From Niastella caeni (GTDB taxonomy: Bacteria > Bacteroidota > Bacteroidia > Chitinophagales > Chitinophagaceae), in NCBI RefSeq assembly GCF_004834005.1, contig NZ_STFF01000011.1, forward strand, positions 1-64,000: 64,000 bases of DNA, in the 5' to 3' direction. The notes beneath the pieces were generated by a model. It saw only the letters and a program-made list of their open reading frames with translations. It was not told the origin of the DNA and searched no databases. The position numbers and the translations under genes are program-made. Shown piece by piece: positions 42,730 to 50,174 of this stretch. Position 1 is the first letter of the stretch. Every line of letters begins with the position of its first letter.

Positions 42730-43608
42730 ATGAATGCTGGTGAATACGGTAAAAAAAAGGCCATTCAATTGATCGAATGCCCCCGCGACGCCATGCAGGG
42801 CTGGCCGGTTTTTATACCTACCGAAAAAAAGATCGAATACCTGAATGCCTTGTTGCAGGTGGGATTCCACACACTTGATTTCGGCAGTTTTGTTTCGCCC
42901 AAAGCCATTCCGCAACTGGCCGATACTGCGGCCGTATTGAAAGGGTTACAGGTTAATACGAATACAAAATTGTTGGCCATTGTTGCCAATGAGCGTGGTG
43001 CCTCAGCAGCTGCCGCCTTTGACCAGATCTCATACCTGGGTTTTCCCTTTTCGGTGAGCGAAACTTTTCAGTTGCGCAATACCAATAGTACGATAGCACA
43101 ATCGCTGCAACGCGTAGCAGAAATACAACGTATTTGTGAGCAAAGCCAAAAGCAACTGGTCATTTATATTTCCATGGGCTTTGGCAACCCTTATGGCGAC
43201 CCGTATTCACCGGAGATCGTATTTGATTGGGTGAATAAGATCGCTTCCCTGGGCGTGCCCATCATTTCGCTGGCCGATACGGTTGGACTGGCAACACCCG
43301 AACAGGTACTTGAAATGACCCGTTACGTGATCAGCAAGCTGCCACATAATGAGATAGGGGTGCATCTGCATAGCAGTGCGCACAACCGGCTGGCGAAAAT
43401 AGAAGCGGCCTGGCAGGCTGGCTGCCGCCGGTTCGATGGCGCCTTAAAAGGCATCGGCGGTTGTCCCATGGCCAATGACGACCTGGTTGGCAACATTGAT
43501 ACAGAATGGCTCATATCATATTTAGAACAATGTGAAGAATTGTCTGGTTTGAATAAAACAGCGCTGGCTAAAAGTGTTAACTTAGCTAACGAGATATTTA
43601 CCTTATGA
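42730..43608 (+). CDS. Hydroxymethylglutaryl-CoA lyase
   Basis: 292 residues, TIM barrel of the HMGL-like family. It splits HMG-CoA into acetyl-CoA and acetoacetate in leucine breakdown. Active-site features are IECPRDAMQGW (RDxxQ), FHTLDFGSFVSPKAIPQ, SMGFGNPYGDPYSPE, LADTVGLATPEQV, GVHLHSSAHN (metal-binding HxH region) and FDGALKGIGGCPMANDDLVGN with the catalytic Cys of the GGCP loop. Good match to the short Bacteroidota form. No other leucine-catabolism gene is adjacent. Confidence 0.88.
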   Translation: MNAGEYGKKKAIQLIECPRDAMQGWPVFIPTEKKIEYLNALLQVGFHTLDFGSFVSPKAIPQLADTAAVLKGLQVNTNTKLLAIVANERGASAAAAFDQISYLGFPFSVSETFQLRNTNSTIAQSLQRVAEIQRICEQSQKQLVIYISMGFGNPYGDPYSPEIVFDWVNKIASLGVPIISLADTVGLATPEQVLEMTRYVISKLPHNEIGVHLHSSAHNRLAKIEAAWQAGCRRFDGALKGIGGCPMANDDLVGNIDTEWLISYLEQCEELSGLNKTALAKSVNLANEIFTL

Positions 43609-43721
43609 AAATCACCCTGGGTATACGATCATACCGCGGACGGCGCGGTGTTTTCTCCTGCACACAGGTTGATGGTACCATAACCAGAATCTTCTAATGC
43701 TTAAATCTGATAAAAGTGATT

Positions 43722-44726
43722 ATGGACCTCCAGATACCGATTCATATTTCTACCTTGTCGACTCCGATCAATTACCAGGACAATATCATGTTAATGGGGT
43801 CGTGCTTTACAGAACACATTGGCGAAAAACTGGATGAGCTTAAATTCAGTATTCTGCAAAATCCCAATGGTATTTTGTTTGACCCAGCCAGTGTGGTGAG
43901 CAGCCTGGTTTCCTATATTCAGAATAAGCAGTACCAGAGCGAAGAGCTTTTTTACTACAATGAAGTATGGCAAAGCTGGCAACACCACAGCCGTTTTTCC
44001 AAAACCGATCTGCAGGATTGTTTGCGTGGCATTAATGCATCGCAACAGGAAGCGCATACGTATTTGAAAACCGCCAACTGGTTAATAATAACACTAGGTA
44101 CCTCATTCTCGTACCGCCTTACAGAGCAGGTGCCGCAATCATTTCGCCGTGGCGCCGTGCGGGGGGCTGTTGCCAACAACCACCGTACACCGGCAGGTTG
44201 GTTCAACAAACACCTGCTCACCATTGAAGAAACAACTACCATGCTCGACAATTGTCTGCACCAGTTGTTTCAGTTCAATCCTAATTTGAAAGTGATTTTT
44301 ACAGTTAGCCCGGTTCGTCATATCCGCGATGGCGTTATTGATAATAACCGCAGTAAAGCGCGATTGATAGAAGTGGTGCACCACCTCGTTAATAAGTTCG
44401 ATAAGCTGTATTACTTCCCGGCGTATGAACTGGTGATAGATGTACTGCGTGATTACCGGTTTTACGATATTGATATGGTGCATCCCAATTACCAGGCTAC
44501 GCATTTTGTGCTCGACAAATTCATGCGGCATTTTGTAGATGAGAAAGCGCAGCAACTGGCGGAAGAAATAAAAAAGATCGTGATCGCGCGTAAGCACAAA
44601 CCTTTTCAACCATCTACCGAAGCTCATAAACGTTTTTTGAAAACACACCTTGAAAAGGCCCAGGAGTTACAGCGAAAGTATCCGTTTTTGAATCTTGATG
44701 AAGATATTAGATACTTTTTACAATAA
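43722..44726 (+). CDS. GSCFA-family protein
   Basis: 334 residues from ATG 43722. The defining motif IMLMGSCFTEHIGEKL is near residue 25, with WLIITLGTSFSYRL, VIFTVSPVRHIRDG and DIDMVHPNYQATHFVLDKF further on. The family has an SGNH-hydrolase-like fold and is common in Bacteroidota. Its substrate is unknown. The putative catalytic Ser is in GSCF and the His in VHPNYQA. No signal peptide. A word-repeat element follows directly after the stop. Confidence 0.85.
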   Translation: MDLQIPIHISTLSTPINYQDNIMLMGSCFTEHIGEKLDELKFSILQNPNGILFDPASVVSSLVSYIQNKQYQSEELFYYNEVWQSWQHHSRFSKTDLQDCLRGINASQQEAHTYLKTANWLIITLGTSFSYRLTEQVPQSFRRGAVRGAVANNHRTPAGWFNKHLLTIEETTTMLDNCLHQLFQFNPNLKVIFTVSPVRHIRDGVIDNNRSKARLIEVVHHLVNKFDKLYYFPAYELVIDVLRDYRFYDIDMVHPNYQATHFVLDKFMRHFVDEKAQQLAEEIKKIVIARKHKPFQPSTEAHKRFLKTHLEKAQELQRKYPFLNLDEDIRYFLQ

Positions 44727-44816
44727 ATATCGAATAATGAATATCCAATGCTGAATGTAGAAGTTGTTTTCACTTCGACATTCATTATTCGACATTCGAT
44801 ATTTTAATATTCATCA
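44727..44816. repeat. Word-repeat quasi-palindrome, word atcgaataatgaat
   Basis: Left arm 44727-44757 (tatcgaataatgaatatcc) and right arm 44774-44815 (acattcattattcgacattc) are reverse complements. It separates convergent genes and extends into the last codons of the minus-strand one. Confidence 0.65.
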
Positions 44817-46156
44817 TTCAAAGCAAAACTATTTTTCCGATACATCCACTTCCCCCCGGTAAAATCAGGAAATTCAACAGTTTCATTGCCCAGTTCAATG
44901 CTTTGTTCGCTAAGTGGTGTAATAGCGCTCCAGGCCGCTGCATCATACACATCCATCGGCGTTGTCGTTTTGCGTTTTATTGATTCAACAAAGGCATGCA
45001 GCACAAAGAAGTCCATACCCCCGTGCCCGGCGCCTTCTGAAGAAGTGCTCCAGCGTTTCCATAATGGATGATCGTATTTGTCGAGGTAGGCCTTGGCATC
45101 TTCCCAGCTATCGTTGGTTTTGCTTACACCTTCAATATATAAGGAGTGATTAACGTCCATCCAGATGCCTTTGGTTCCCTGTACCCGGAAGCCGAGCGAG
45201 TAGGGACGGGGCAAGTTGGTATCGTGCTGCAATAAAATGGTTTCGCCATTGGCGCAACGGATCATGGTGGTAACAACGTCGCCCAACTTAAACTCCACCT
45301 TTGCATTCGGGTGTTGTTCGCCGCCATTCTTTACAACATATTCATGCAGGCCGCGCGATTTGGAGGCAAAGGAAGAAAGCGATACAAAACGGTTACCGTA
45401 ATTAATATTGATCATTTCCGCTACCGGTCCAATACCGTGAGTAGGATACAAGTCACCGTTACGATGTACGGAATGCGCTGTTCGCCAACGCGCTTCTGAA
45501 AAGCCTTTCTCGCCAAACTCTGCACCGCCATCACGGTTATTTTGTCCGTTATTGAATTTAACATTACGCAGATCGTGCTGATAACCGCCTTGCAGATGGA
45601 TCAGCTCGCCAAACATACCCTGGCGTACCATATTCAATACCGCCATAACATCGCGGCGATAGCACACATTCTCCAGCATCATCACGTTGGCATTGTAGCG
45701 CTCTGTGGCTTTTACCACATCCCAGTGGTCTTGCAACGTAATGCCCAGCATTACTTCGGTACCAACATATTTAATACCTGCTTCCAGGCAGCCTATGATC
45801 ATGGGTGCATGCCATTCCCAGGGTGTTGAAATGATCACGGCATCCAGCTCTTTCAGTTCCAGCATTTTTTTCCAGGCATACGCATCGCCTTTATAGATCT
45901 TTGAAACAGGTTTGCCTGCTTTTTTAAAAATATTGCCGGCCATGTCAAGCATGCTGTCGTCAATATCACAAATGGCTACCACATTTACATCTTTACGCCG
46001 AAGCGCATTGTCGAGGTGCCTTTGTCCGCGCAGGCCTACGCCGATAAATCCCAGTTTAACCACGGGGTCGGCGGCTGCGAAAATTTGGGCAGTTGGTAAT
46101 ACGGCAAAGCCGGCTGTTGCCAGCCCGGTGTTTTTGACAAATGTTCTTCGGTTCAT
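44804..46156 (-). CDS. Gfo/Idh/MocA oxidoreductase, GH109-like, Tat-exported
   Basis: 450 residues. Twin-arginine signal NRRTFVKNTGLATAGFAVLP at the N-terminus, then a Rossmann NAD-binding domain (KLGFIGVGLRGQRHL, VVAICDID) and a C-terminal domain with YPTHGIGPVAEMININYG, HDTNLPRPY, QGTKGIWMDVN and HGGMDFFVLHAF. This order resembles GH109 alpha-N-acetylgalactosaminidases, which use NAD+ in a retained redox mechanism. Export by Tat fits a protein folded with bound NAD. The precise substrate cannot be read from the sequence; other Gfo/Idh family sugar oxidoreductases are the alternative. It diverges from the SMUG2-type gene. Confidence 0.8.
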   Translation of the reverse strand: MNRRTFVKNTGLATAGFAVLPTAQIFAAADPVVKLGFIGVGLRGQRHLDNALRRKDVNVVAICDIDDSMLDMAGNIFKKAGKPVSKIYKGDAYAWKKMLELKELDAVIISTPWEWHAPMIIGCLEAGIKYVGTEVMLGITLQDHWDVVKATERYNANVMMLENVCYRRDVMAVLNMVRQGMFGELIHLQGGYQHDLRNVKFNNGQNNRDGGAEFGEKGFSEARWRTAHSVHRNGDLYPTHGIGPVAEMININYGNRFVSLSSFASKSRGLHEYVVKNGGEQHPNAKVEFKLGDVVTTMIRCANGETILLQHDTNLPRPYSLGFRVQGTKGIWMDVNHSLYIEGVSKTNDSWEDAKAYLDKYDHPLWKRWSTSSEGAGHGGMDFFVLHAFVESIKRKTTTPMDVYDAAAWSAITPLSEQSIELGNETVEFPDFTGGKWMYRKNSFALNDEY

Positions 46157-46209
46157 AGACCTTAATTTTGCATGAAATTTGGAGCAGCCAAAATACCAAA
46201 TTAGCCGTA

Positions 46210-46908
46210 ATGAATACTGCCGCTGAAAAAATCACGCAATCGAATGCGATCTTAAATTTTTATAAAAGTCTTTCGCCAAACCTACAATTACCGCCAGGAG
46301 TGCAGATCATGAACCCATTTGCCGATGCGGCTTCCTGGCAATTGACAGAAACATTCTATAACAAATTTTACAATGACCATCATCCGCGCACTTTTATTTT
46401 CGGCATCAATCCCGGGCGTTTTGGTGGCGGCGTTACCGGTATTCCATTCACCGATCCGGTTCGACTGAAAGAAGAGTGCGGTATTCACAACGAGCTGCCC
46501 ATGAAAGCGGAGCTGTCTTCACATTTTATTTATGCGGTGATTGCAGCTTACGGTGGCCCTGAAGCGTTCTATCATGATTTTTTTATTACGGCTTTATCGC
46601 CGTTGGGATTTACAAAGAATGGGACCAACCTGAATTATTATGATGACGCCGCTTTATTAAAAGACAGTGAGCCGTTTATTGTGCAATGCATCAAAGAACA
46701 ACTAAAAACCATTGTTACCACCCGCGATGTATGTTATTGTTTGGGAGAAGGGACCAACTTCAAAATATTTCAGCGGTTAAATGCAAAACATTCCTTTTTT
46801 AAAGAGATCATTCCATTGCCGCATCCGAGGTGGGTGATGCAGTATAGAAGGAAGAAAATACCTGAGTTTGTTGATTTATATGTGAAAAAACTAAGAAGGA
46901 GTATGTAG
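46210..46908 (+). CDS. SMUG2-type uracil-DNA glycosylase family protein (DUF4918)
   Basis: 232 residues from ATG 46210; the open frame to 46168 would start almost inside the divergent gene's promoter. The uracil-glycosylase fold is shown by TFIFGINPGRFGGGVTGIPF (motif with the catalytic-region loop) and PLPHPRWVMQY (minor-groove loop, HPRW). This pattern is the SMUG2/DUF4918 group described from Pedobacter heparinus. It would remove uracil or xanthine bases from DNA in base-excision repair. Single gene. Confidence 0.82.
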   Translation: MNTAAEKITQSNAILNFYKSLSPNLQLPPGVQIMNPFADAASWQLTETFYNKFYNDHHPRTFIFGINPGRFGGGVTGIPFTDPVRLKEECGIHNELPMKAELSSHFIYAVIAAYGGPEAFYHDFFITALSPLGFTKNGTNLNYYDDAALLKDSEPFIVQCIKEQLKTIVTTRDVCYCLGEGTNFKIFQRLNAKHSFFKEIIPLPHPRWVMQYRRKKIPEFVDLYVKKLRRSM

Positions 46909-47006
46909 TTGTGGTTTATGGTTTGTTGTTCTTTACAGCGCGAGCTCAAATTTGATTTCGAGCCTCAACACGCGGCAGCAACTACAAACAACAAACGACA
47001 AACCAG
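46906..47006. repeat. Word-repeat quasi-palindrome, word gtggtttatggtttg
   Basis: Left arm 46908-46935 and right arm 46978-47005 (aactacaaacaacaaacg) are reverse complements. The centre contains tttcgagcctcaac (46957). It lies between convergent genes. Confidence 0.65.
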
Positions 47007-47615
47007 TTAGTGCATTCTATCACCTCTAACTTCCAATTTCTGCATCAACTCTGCTTCGTAGGTCAACCATTCCTGCCAGCGCTTACGTACGGTGGGTTTA
47101 TCTACATAGGTTTCAGCCAGCTCAATGAATAAATGATAATGGCCAGCTTCGCTCTCCATAAAGCGACGGTAAAAATTACGCAGGTATTCATCATCCAGTC
47201 CTTCGCTCAGGCGTTTAAAGCGTTCGCAACTGCGGGCTTCGATCAGCGCGAAGATCAGTAATTTATCAAGGAAGCGTTGTTCGGGGCTGCCGCCTTTTGT
47301 TTCAAATAGCAATAACTGGTTTACGTATTCATCTTTGCGTTGTTTGCCCAGCTTCAGGTTACGCTTTTGCAGTTCGGCCAGCACCAGCCTGAAGTGTCCC
47401 CATTCTTCCGTAACAATAGGCGCCAGTTCATTCACCAGCTTTTCTTTATCGCTGTATCGCTGGATCAGGGTAATGCAACTGGTTGCTGCCTTTTGTTCGC
47501 AGTACGCATGATCGGTGAGAATATATTCCAATGATAACCCGGCCAGGTTCACCCAGCGCGGATCGGTGGGCAGGTGCAGGCCCAGGATATTCTTTGTTTC
47601 GTTGGCAGTGCTCAT
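47007..47615 (-). CDS. miaE: tRNA-(ms2io6A37) hydroxylase MiaE-like
   Basis: 202 residues from ATG 47615. The longer frame start at 47624 overlaps a -7 box (47624-47631), so it cannot be in the mRNA. The ferritin-like di-iron protein hydroxylates the isopentenyl group of ms2i6A at position 37 of tRNA. Metal ligands are in TEEWGHFRLVL, EARSCERFKRL and ESEAGHYHLFIEL (ExxH pairs). Conserved PTDPRWVNLA and DHAYCEQKAA are near the N-terminus. Length is normal. Confidence 0.9.
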   Translation of the reverse strand: MSTANETKNILGLHLPTDPRWVNLAGLSLEYILTDHAYCEQKAATSCITLIQRYSDKEKLVNELAPIVTEEWGHFRLVLAELQKRNLKLGKQRKDEYVNQLLLFETKGGSPEQRFLDKLLIFALIEARSCERFKRLSEGLDDEYLRNFYRRFMESEAGHYHLFIELAETYVDKPTVRKRWQEWLTYEAELMQKLEVRGDRMH

Positions 47616-47623
47616 AAAGTGCA

Positions 47624-47631
47624 CAAAGTTA
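47624..47631 (-). promoter_or_regulatory. miaE: -7 box TAACTTTG of miaE
   Basis: Reverse complement caaagtta; TAnnTTTG match 8 bp before ATG 47615, giving a leader of only a few bases. Confidence 0.55.
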
Positions 47632-47650
47632 ACACGTAAGTACGATATAT

Positions 47651-47758
47651 TTGCTAGTAGTGAGTAGCTAGTAGCTAGTGGGAAAAAGCAGGGAAAAATC
47701 GCGAGTCTGGGATAATAGCCCTACTAGCCATTTACTACTAACCACCAGCCTCTAGTAT
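47651..47758. repeat. Word-repeat quasi-palindrome, word ctagtagtgagtag
   Basis: Left arm 47652-47681 (gctagtagtgagtagctagt) and right arm 47720-47757 (actagccatttactactaac) are reverse complements. The core reads atcgcgagtctggg (47699). It lies between divergent miaE and the BioF-like gene. Confidence 0.7.
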
Positions 47759-47763
47759 TAATT

Positions 47764-48861
47764 ATGAATGACGATTTTTTATTAAAGAAACTCAGTGAGC
47801 GGCAGCAACAAAATGCGTTCCGCCGGCTGATATTGCCCGATGGCAAAACAGACTTCTGTTCGAACGATTACCTGGGCATTGTTCGCAACCAGTTGATCGA
47901 AAAAAAGCTGGGGGAAAGCGCCAATACTATTTATAAACACGGGTCAACCGGTTCGCGGTTGCTGGCCGGTAATTATGCGTTGGTAGAAGAAACGGAAAAG
48001 TTACTTGCGTCTTTTCACGATGCGGAAGCGGGATTGATCTTCAATTCAGGATATGATGCCAACCTGGGATTATTGAGTTGCGTACCCCAGCGCGGCGATA
48101 CCATAATTTACGATTATCTCAGTCATGCCTCCCTGCGCGATGGCATAAGGATAAGCTTTGCCCAATCTTTTTCATTCCGCCATAATGACCTGGCCGACCT
48201 GGAGAAAAGACTACAGGCCGCTACAGGTACTATTTTCGTGGTGACCGAATCGGTATTTTCAATGGATGGCGATATGGCGCCTTTAATTGCCATCAGCGCT
48301 TTGTGCGAACAGTATGGCGCGCACCTGATCGTAGATGAAGCGCATGCAACGGGCGTTGTGGGAGCAAGGGGCGAAGGGTTGGTGCAACACCTGAACCTGC
48401 AAAGCAAATGTTTTGCCCGTGTTCATACATTTGGTAAAGCAGTGGGTTGCCATGGCGCCATTATCCTGGGCAGTGACCGCTTGCGGCATTACCTGGTGAA
48501 TTTTTCCCGCTCTTTTATTTACAGCACCGCTTTACCCGAGGCCAGCGTGGCCGCCATCCGTTGTGCATATGAGTTATTTCCCGCCATGCATGCGGAAAGG
48601 GCGCATCTGCAACAATTGATCAGCACGTTTCAACAGGCAAAAGTCAACCGGGAGAAACTGGTCTCCGATACGCCGATACAAATAGCCATCATACCCGGTA
48701 ACGACCCCGTAAAACAGGTAGCCGGTGCATTGCAGGCAGCCGGGCTTGATGTACGCGCCATTTTATATCCTACGGTTCCTGCGGGGAAAGAAAGGTTGCG
48801 GATCGTGTTACATGCTTTTAATAGTATGCAGGAACTGGAACAGGTAATTAACTGTTTGTAG
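47764..48861 (+). CDS. 8-amino-7-oxononanoate synthase-like PLP enzyme
   Basis: 365 residues, alpha-oxoamine synthase fold. The PLP lysine is Lys225 in HTFGKAVGCHGA. Other landmarks are FCSNDYLGI, GSTGSRLLAGNY, NSGYDANLGLLS, VTESVFSMDGDMAPL and VDEAHATGVVGARGEG. In Bacteroidota the form of this size next to no sphingolipid gene is usually BioF (biotin synthesis, pimeloyl-CoA or ACP plus alanine). Glycine C-acetyltransferase or serine palmitoyltransferase are related possibilities. No other bio gene is in the window. Confidence 0.8.
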   Translation: MNDDFLLKKLSERQQQNAFRRLILPDGKTDFCSNDYLGIVRNQLIEKKLGESANTIYKHGSTGSRLLAGNYALVEETEKLLASFHDAEAGLIFNSGYDANLGLLSCVPQRGDTIIYDYLSHASLRDGIRISFAQSFSFRHNDLADLEKRLQAATGTIFVVTESVFSMDGDMAPLIAISALCEQYGAHLIVDEAHATGVVGARGEGLVQHLNLQSKCFARVHTFGKAVGCHGAIILGSDRLRHYLVNFSRSFIYSTALPEASVAAIRCAYELFPAMHAERAHLQQLISTFQQAKVNREKLVSDTPIQIAIIPGNDPVKQVAGALQAAGLDVRAILYPTVPAGKERLRIVLHAFNSMQELEQVINCL

Positions 48862-48966
48862 TTTGTGGTTTTTGGTTTGTTGTTGATCGCCTTTTTCGAG
48901 GCTCGCGAACATCATTGCCTTCTCGAATAAAAGAACCACAAACAATAAACCACAAACCGTAAACTA
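48858..48966. repeat. Word-repeat quasi-palindrome, word gtttgtggtttttgg
   Basis: Left arm 48860-48889 and right arm 48933-48965 (aaccacaaacaataaacc) are close reverse complements. The centre ttcgaggctcgcgaac (48893) is the clearest copy of the shared core. It sits between convergent genes. Confidence 0.75.
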
Positions 48967-49446
48967 TTTTTTTGTTTCTGAGTCTGGTAAATAATAAGTT
49001 TCATTGGGACCAATGCCTGTAACCTGCATGGTACATTCTTCGGTGAACCATTCATAGTGGGGTTGGTCGGCTTTGATCAATACAAAACTGCCGGGGCCAT
49101 AAGCCATAGATTTAATGGTGGTATCAAATACTTTATCCAAAACAATATTGGCGGAACCACTGAGTATGGTCACATACAGGTCGGAATTATGTACATGCGG
49201 CATGCCTTTGTAACCTGGCGGGAAGATGTAACGTTCGATAAAGAAACCGGGTTGATTGCGGTGCCCGGCGAGGTAAATGTTCTTTCTGCCACTTTGCAGG
49301 GTAGTGTCTTTCACAGGCGGGAGTATCATTCTTGCTTTTTCACCTTTCTCCATTGGAGGATTTGCAAGGTTCTGCACCGGGTTGTTGGTACAGGACAGCC
49401 ATGGAACCAGCAGCATTGCCATGGCATAATGGGCTGTCTTTTTCAT
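48964..49446 (-). CDS. Cupin-domain lipoprotein
   Basis: 160 residues from ATG 49446 (the frame starts three codons earlier at 49455). Lipobox VPWLSC gives a lipidated Cys at residue 19. A single cupin barrel follows: YIFPPGYKGMPHVHNSDLYVTILSGSANIV and KSMAYGPGSFVLIKADQPHYEWFTEECTMQVTGIGP, with histidine-rich metal site HVH and a later His. Periplasmic lipoproteins of this type have no assigned substrate. Single gene, minus strand. Confidence 0.8.
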   Translation of the reverse strand: MKKTAHYAMAMLLVPWLSCTNNPVQNLANPPMEKGEKARMILPPVKDTTLQSGRKNIYLAGHRNQPGFFIERYIFPPGYKGMPHVHNSDLYVTILSGSANIVLDKVFDTTIKSMAYGPGSFVLIKADQPHYEWFTEECTMQVTGIGPNETYYLPDSETKK

Positions 49447-49632
49447 AGCAAACAATATTTAGGTGACGAATAAATAAAAGAACTGATAGGTAAGGTACTA
49501 AAATTTCAACAATTATGTATTAAATATGGTATGCGGCCCCGGGCAATGACCATCGTAAACATTAGATAGTCAGGCGGATGTATCATGATATACTTTACAT
49601 GATGAAACGGTGGGAATGAAACGGGATGTCTA

Positions 49633-49667
49633 TAAAAAAAGAAACCATCCCGATAATCGGGACGGTT
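49633..49667 (-). terminator. Minus-strand intrinsic terminator in apparent gene desert
   Basis: aaccatcccgat and atcgggacggtt form a 12-bp stem with one G-T-type mismatch. On the minus strand it is followed by cttttttt. It can only end a leftward transcript from within 49668-50174. Confidence 0.6.
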
Positions 49668-49754
49668 CGGTACCACGGACTGTAACCTCTAAGGTTGATG
49701 AACTAAACGATTGCTGATGACTACTGAACTGCGAACAACTTGGATGTATAATTG

Positions 49755-49838
49755 CTATACAAAAAATGCTATTATTAATAACCCGGCAAACAACAGGGCC
49801 AGCATCCTCTTTTTTCTTTGGTATATCCGGGCTTCCAT
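49755..49838 (-). CDS. Possible 27-residue membrane peptide
   Basis: A short ORF beginning MEARIYQRKKRMLALL and ending in a continuous hydrophobic helix (LLFAGLLIIAFFV). The layout of a basic start (RKKR) then one membrane span is like real small membrane proteins. Upstream aaagtgag may serve as ribosome site. A leftward terminator lies about 90 bp downstream, which indicates that a minus-strand transcript exists. It may equally be a small RNA with a chance ORF. Confidence 0.3.
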   Translation of the reverse strand: MEARIYQRKKRMLALLFAGLLIIAFFV

Positions 49839-50039
49839 CTCACTTTATATTTTTAAAGCACTATGCTGCTTTCTTTCCATTACAAAAGTCAGCATTCGTA
49901 GCTATCCTCACAATACAACTTTGTGGTAGTTTTCGGGGAACAAATTTGAAAAATTATGAATAGGTTGATTGCTAATAGCTTCTAGCATTAATTAGCTCTA
50001 AGCCCAAAGCAATACAAATTTTCTAAAGGCATTCCGCTT

Positions 50040-50112
50040 TTAGCTGTATTTCTGCTTTTAGCTTGCAGCTTGCGGCTTGCAGCTTATTACAGCTTGTAGC
50101 TTGTGGCTGTCT
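50040..50112. repeat. Word-repeat arm, word agcttgcagcttgcgg
   Basis: Seven variants of agctt-g-cagctt / gcttgtggct in tandem. No mirrored arm nearby; gcttcaagctgcaagc at 22859 is the same word. Confidence 0.5.
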
Positions 50113-50174
50113 TCCGTATTAAAAAATACACTACTTTTAAAAAATCCTTCTAACCCCGATGTGAACCAAGCTAT

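Larger units (their letters stand above)
49447..50174. other. 728-bp spacer upstream of penicillin acylase gene
   Basis: No large gene. Contains a minus-strand terminator (49633-49667), a possible 27-residue minus-strand membrane peptide (49755-49838) and an agcttgcagcttg repeat (50040-50112). A 72-residue plus-strand frame (49711-49929) has no protein-like character. The last 60 bp hold tacttttaa (50128), a weak -7 candidate for the acylase. Confidence 0.55.

Noticed and set aside
43605..43697. 30-codon frame starting at the HMG-CoA lyase stop (MKITLGIRSYRGRRG...)
   Set aside because: Too short, no match and no conservation evidence; may be chance translation-coupled ATG.
49711..49929. 72-residue plus-strand frame before the penicillin acylase gene
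   Set aside because: Composition is not protein-like and a leftward terminator and minus-strand ORF explain the region better.
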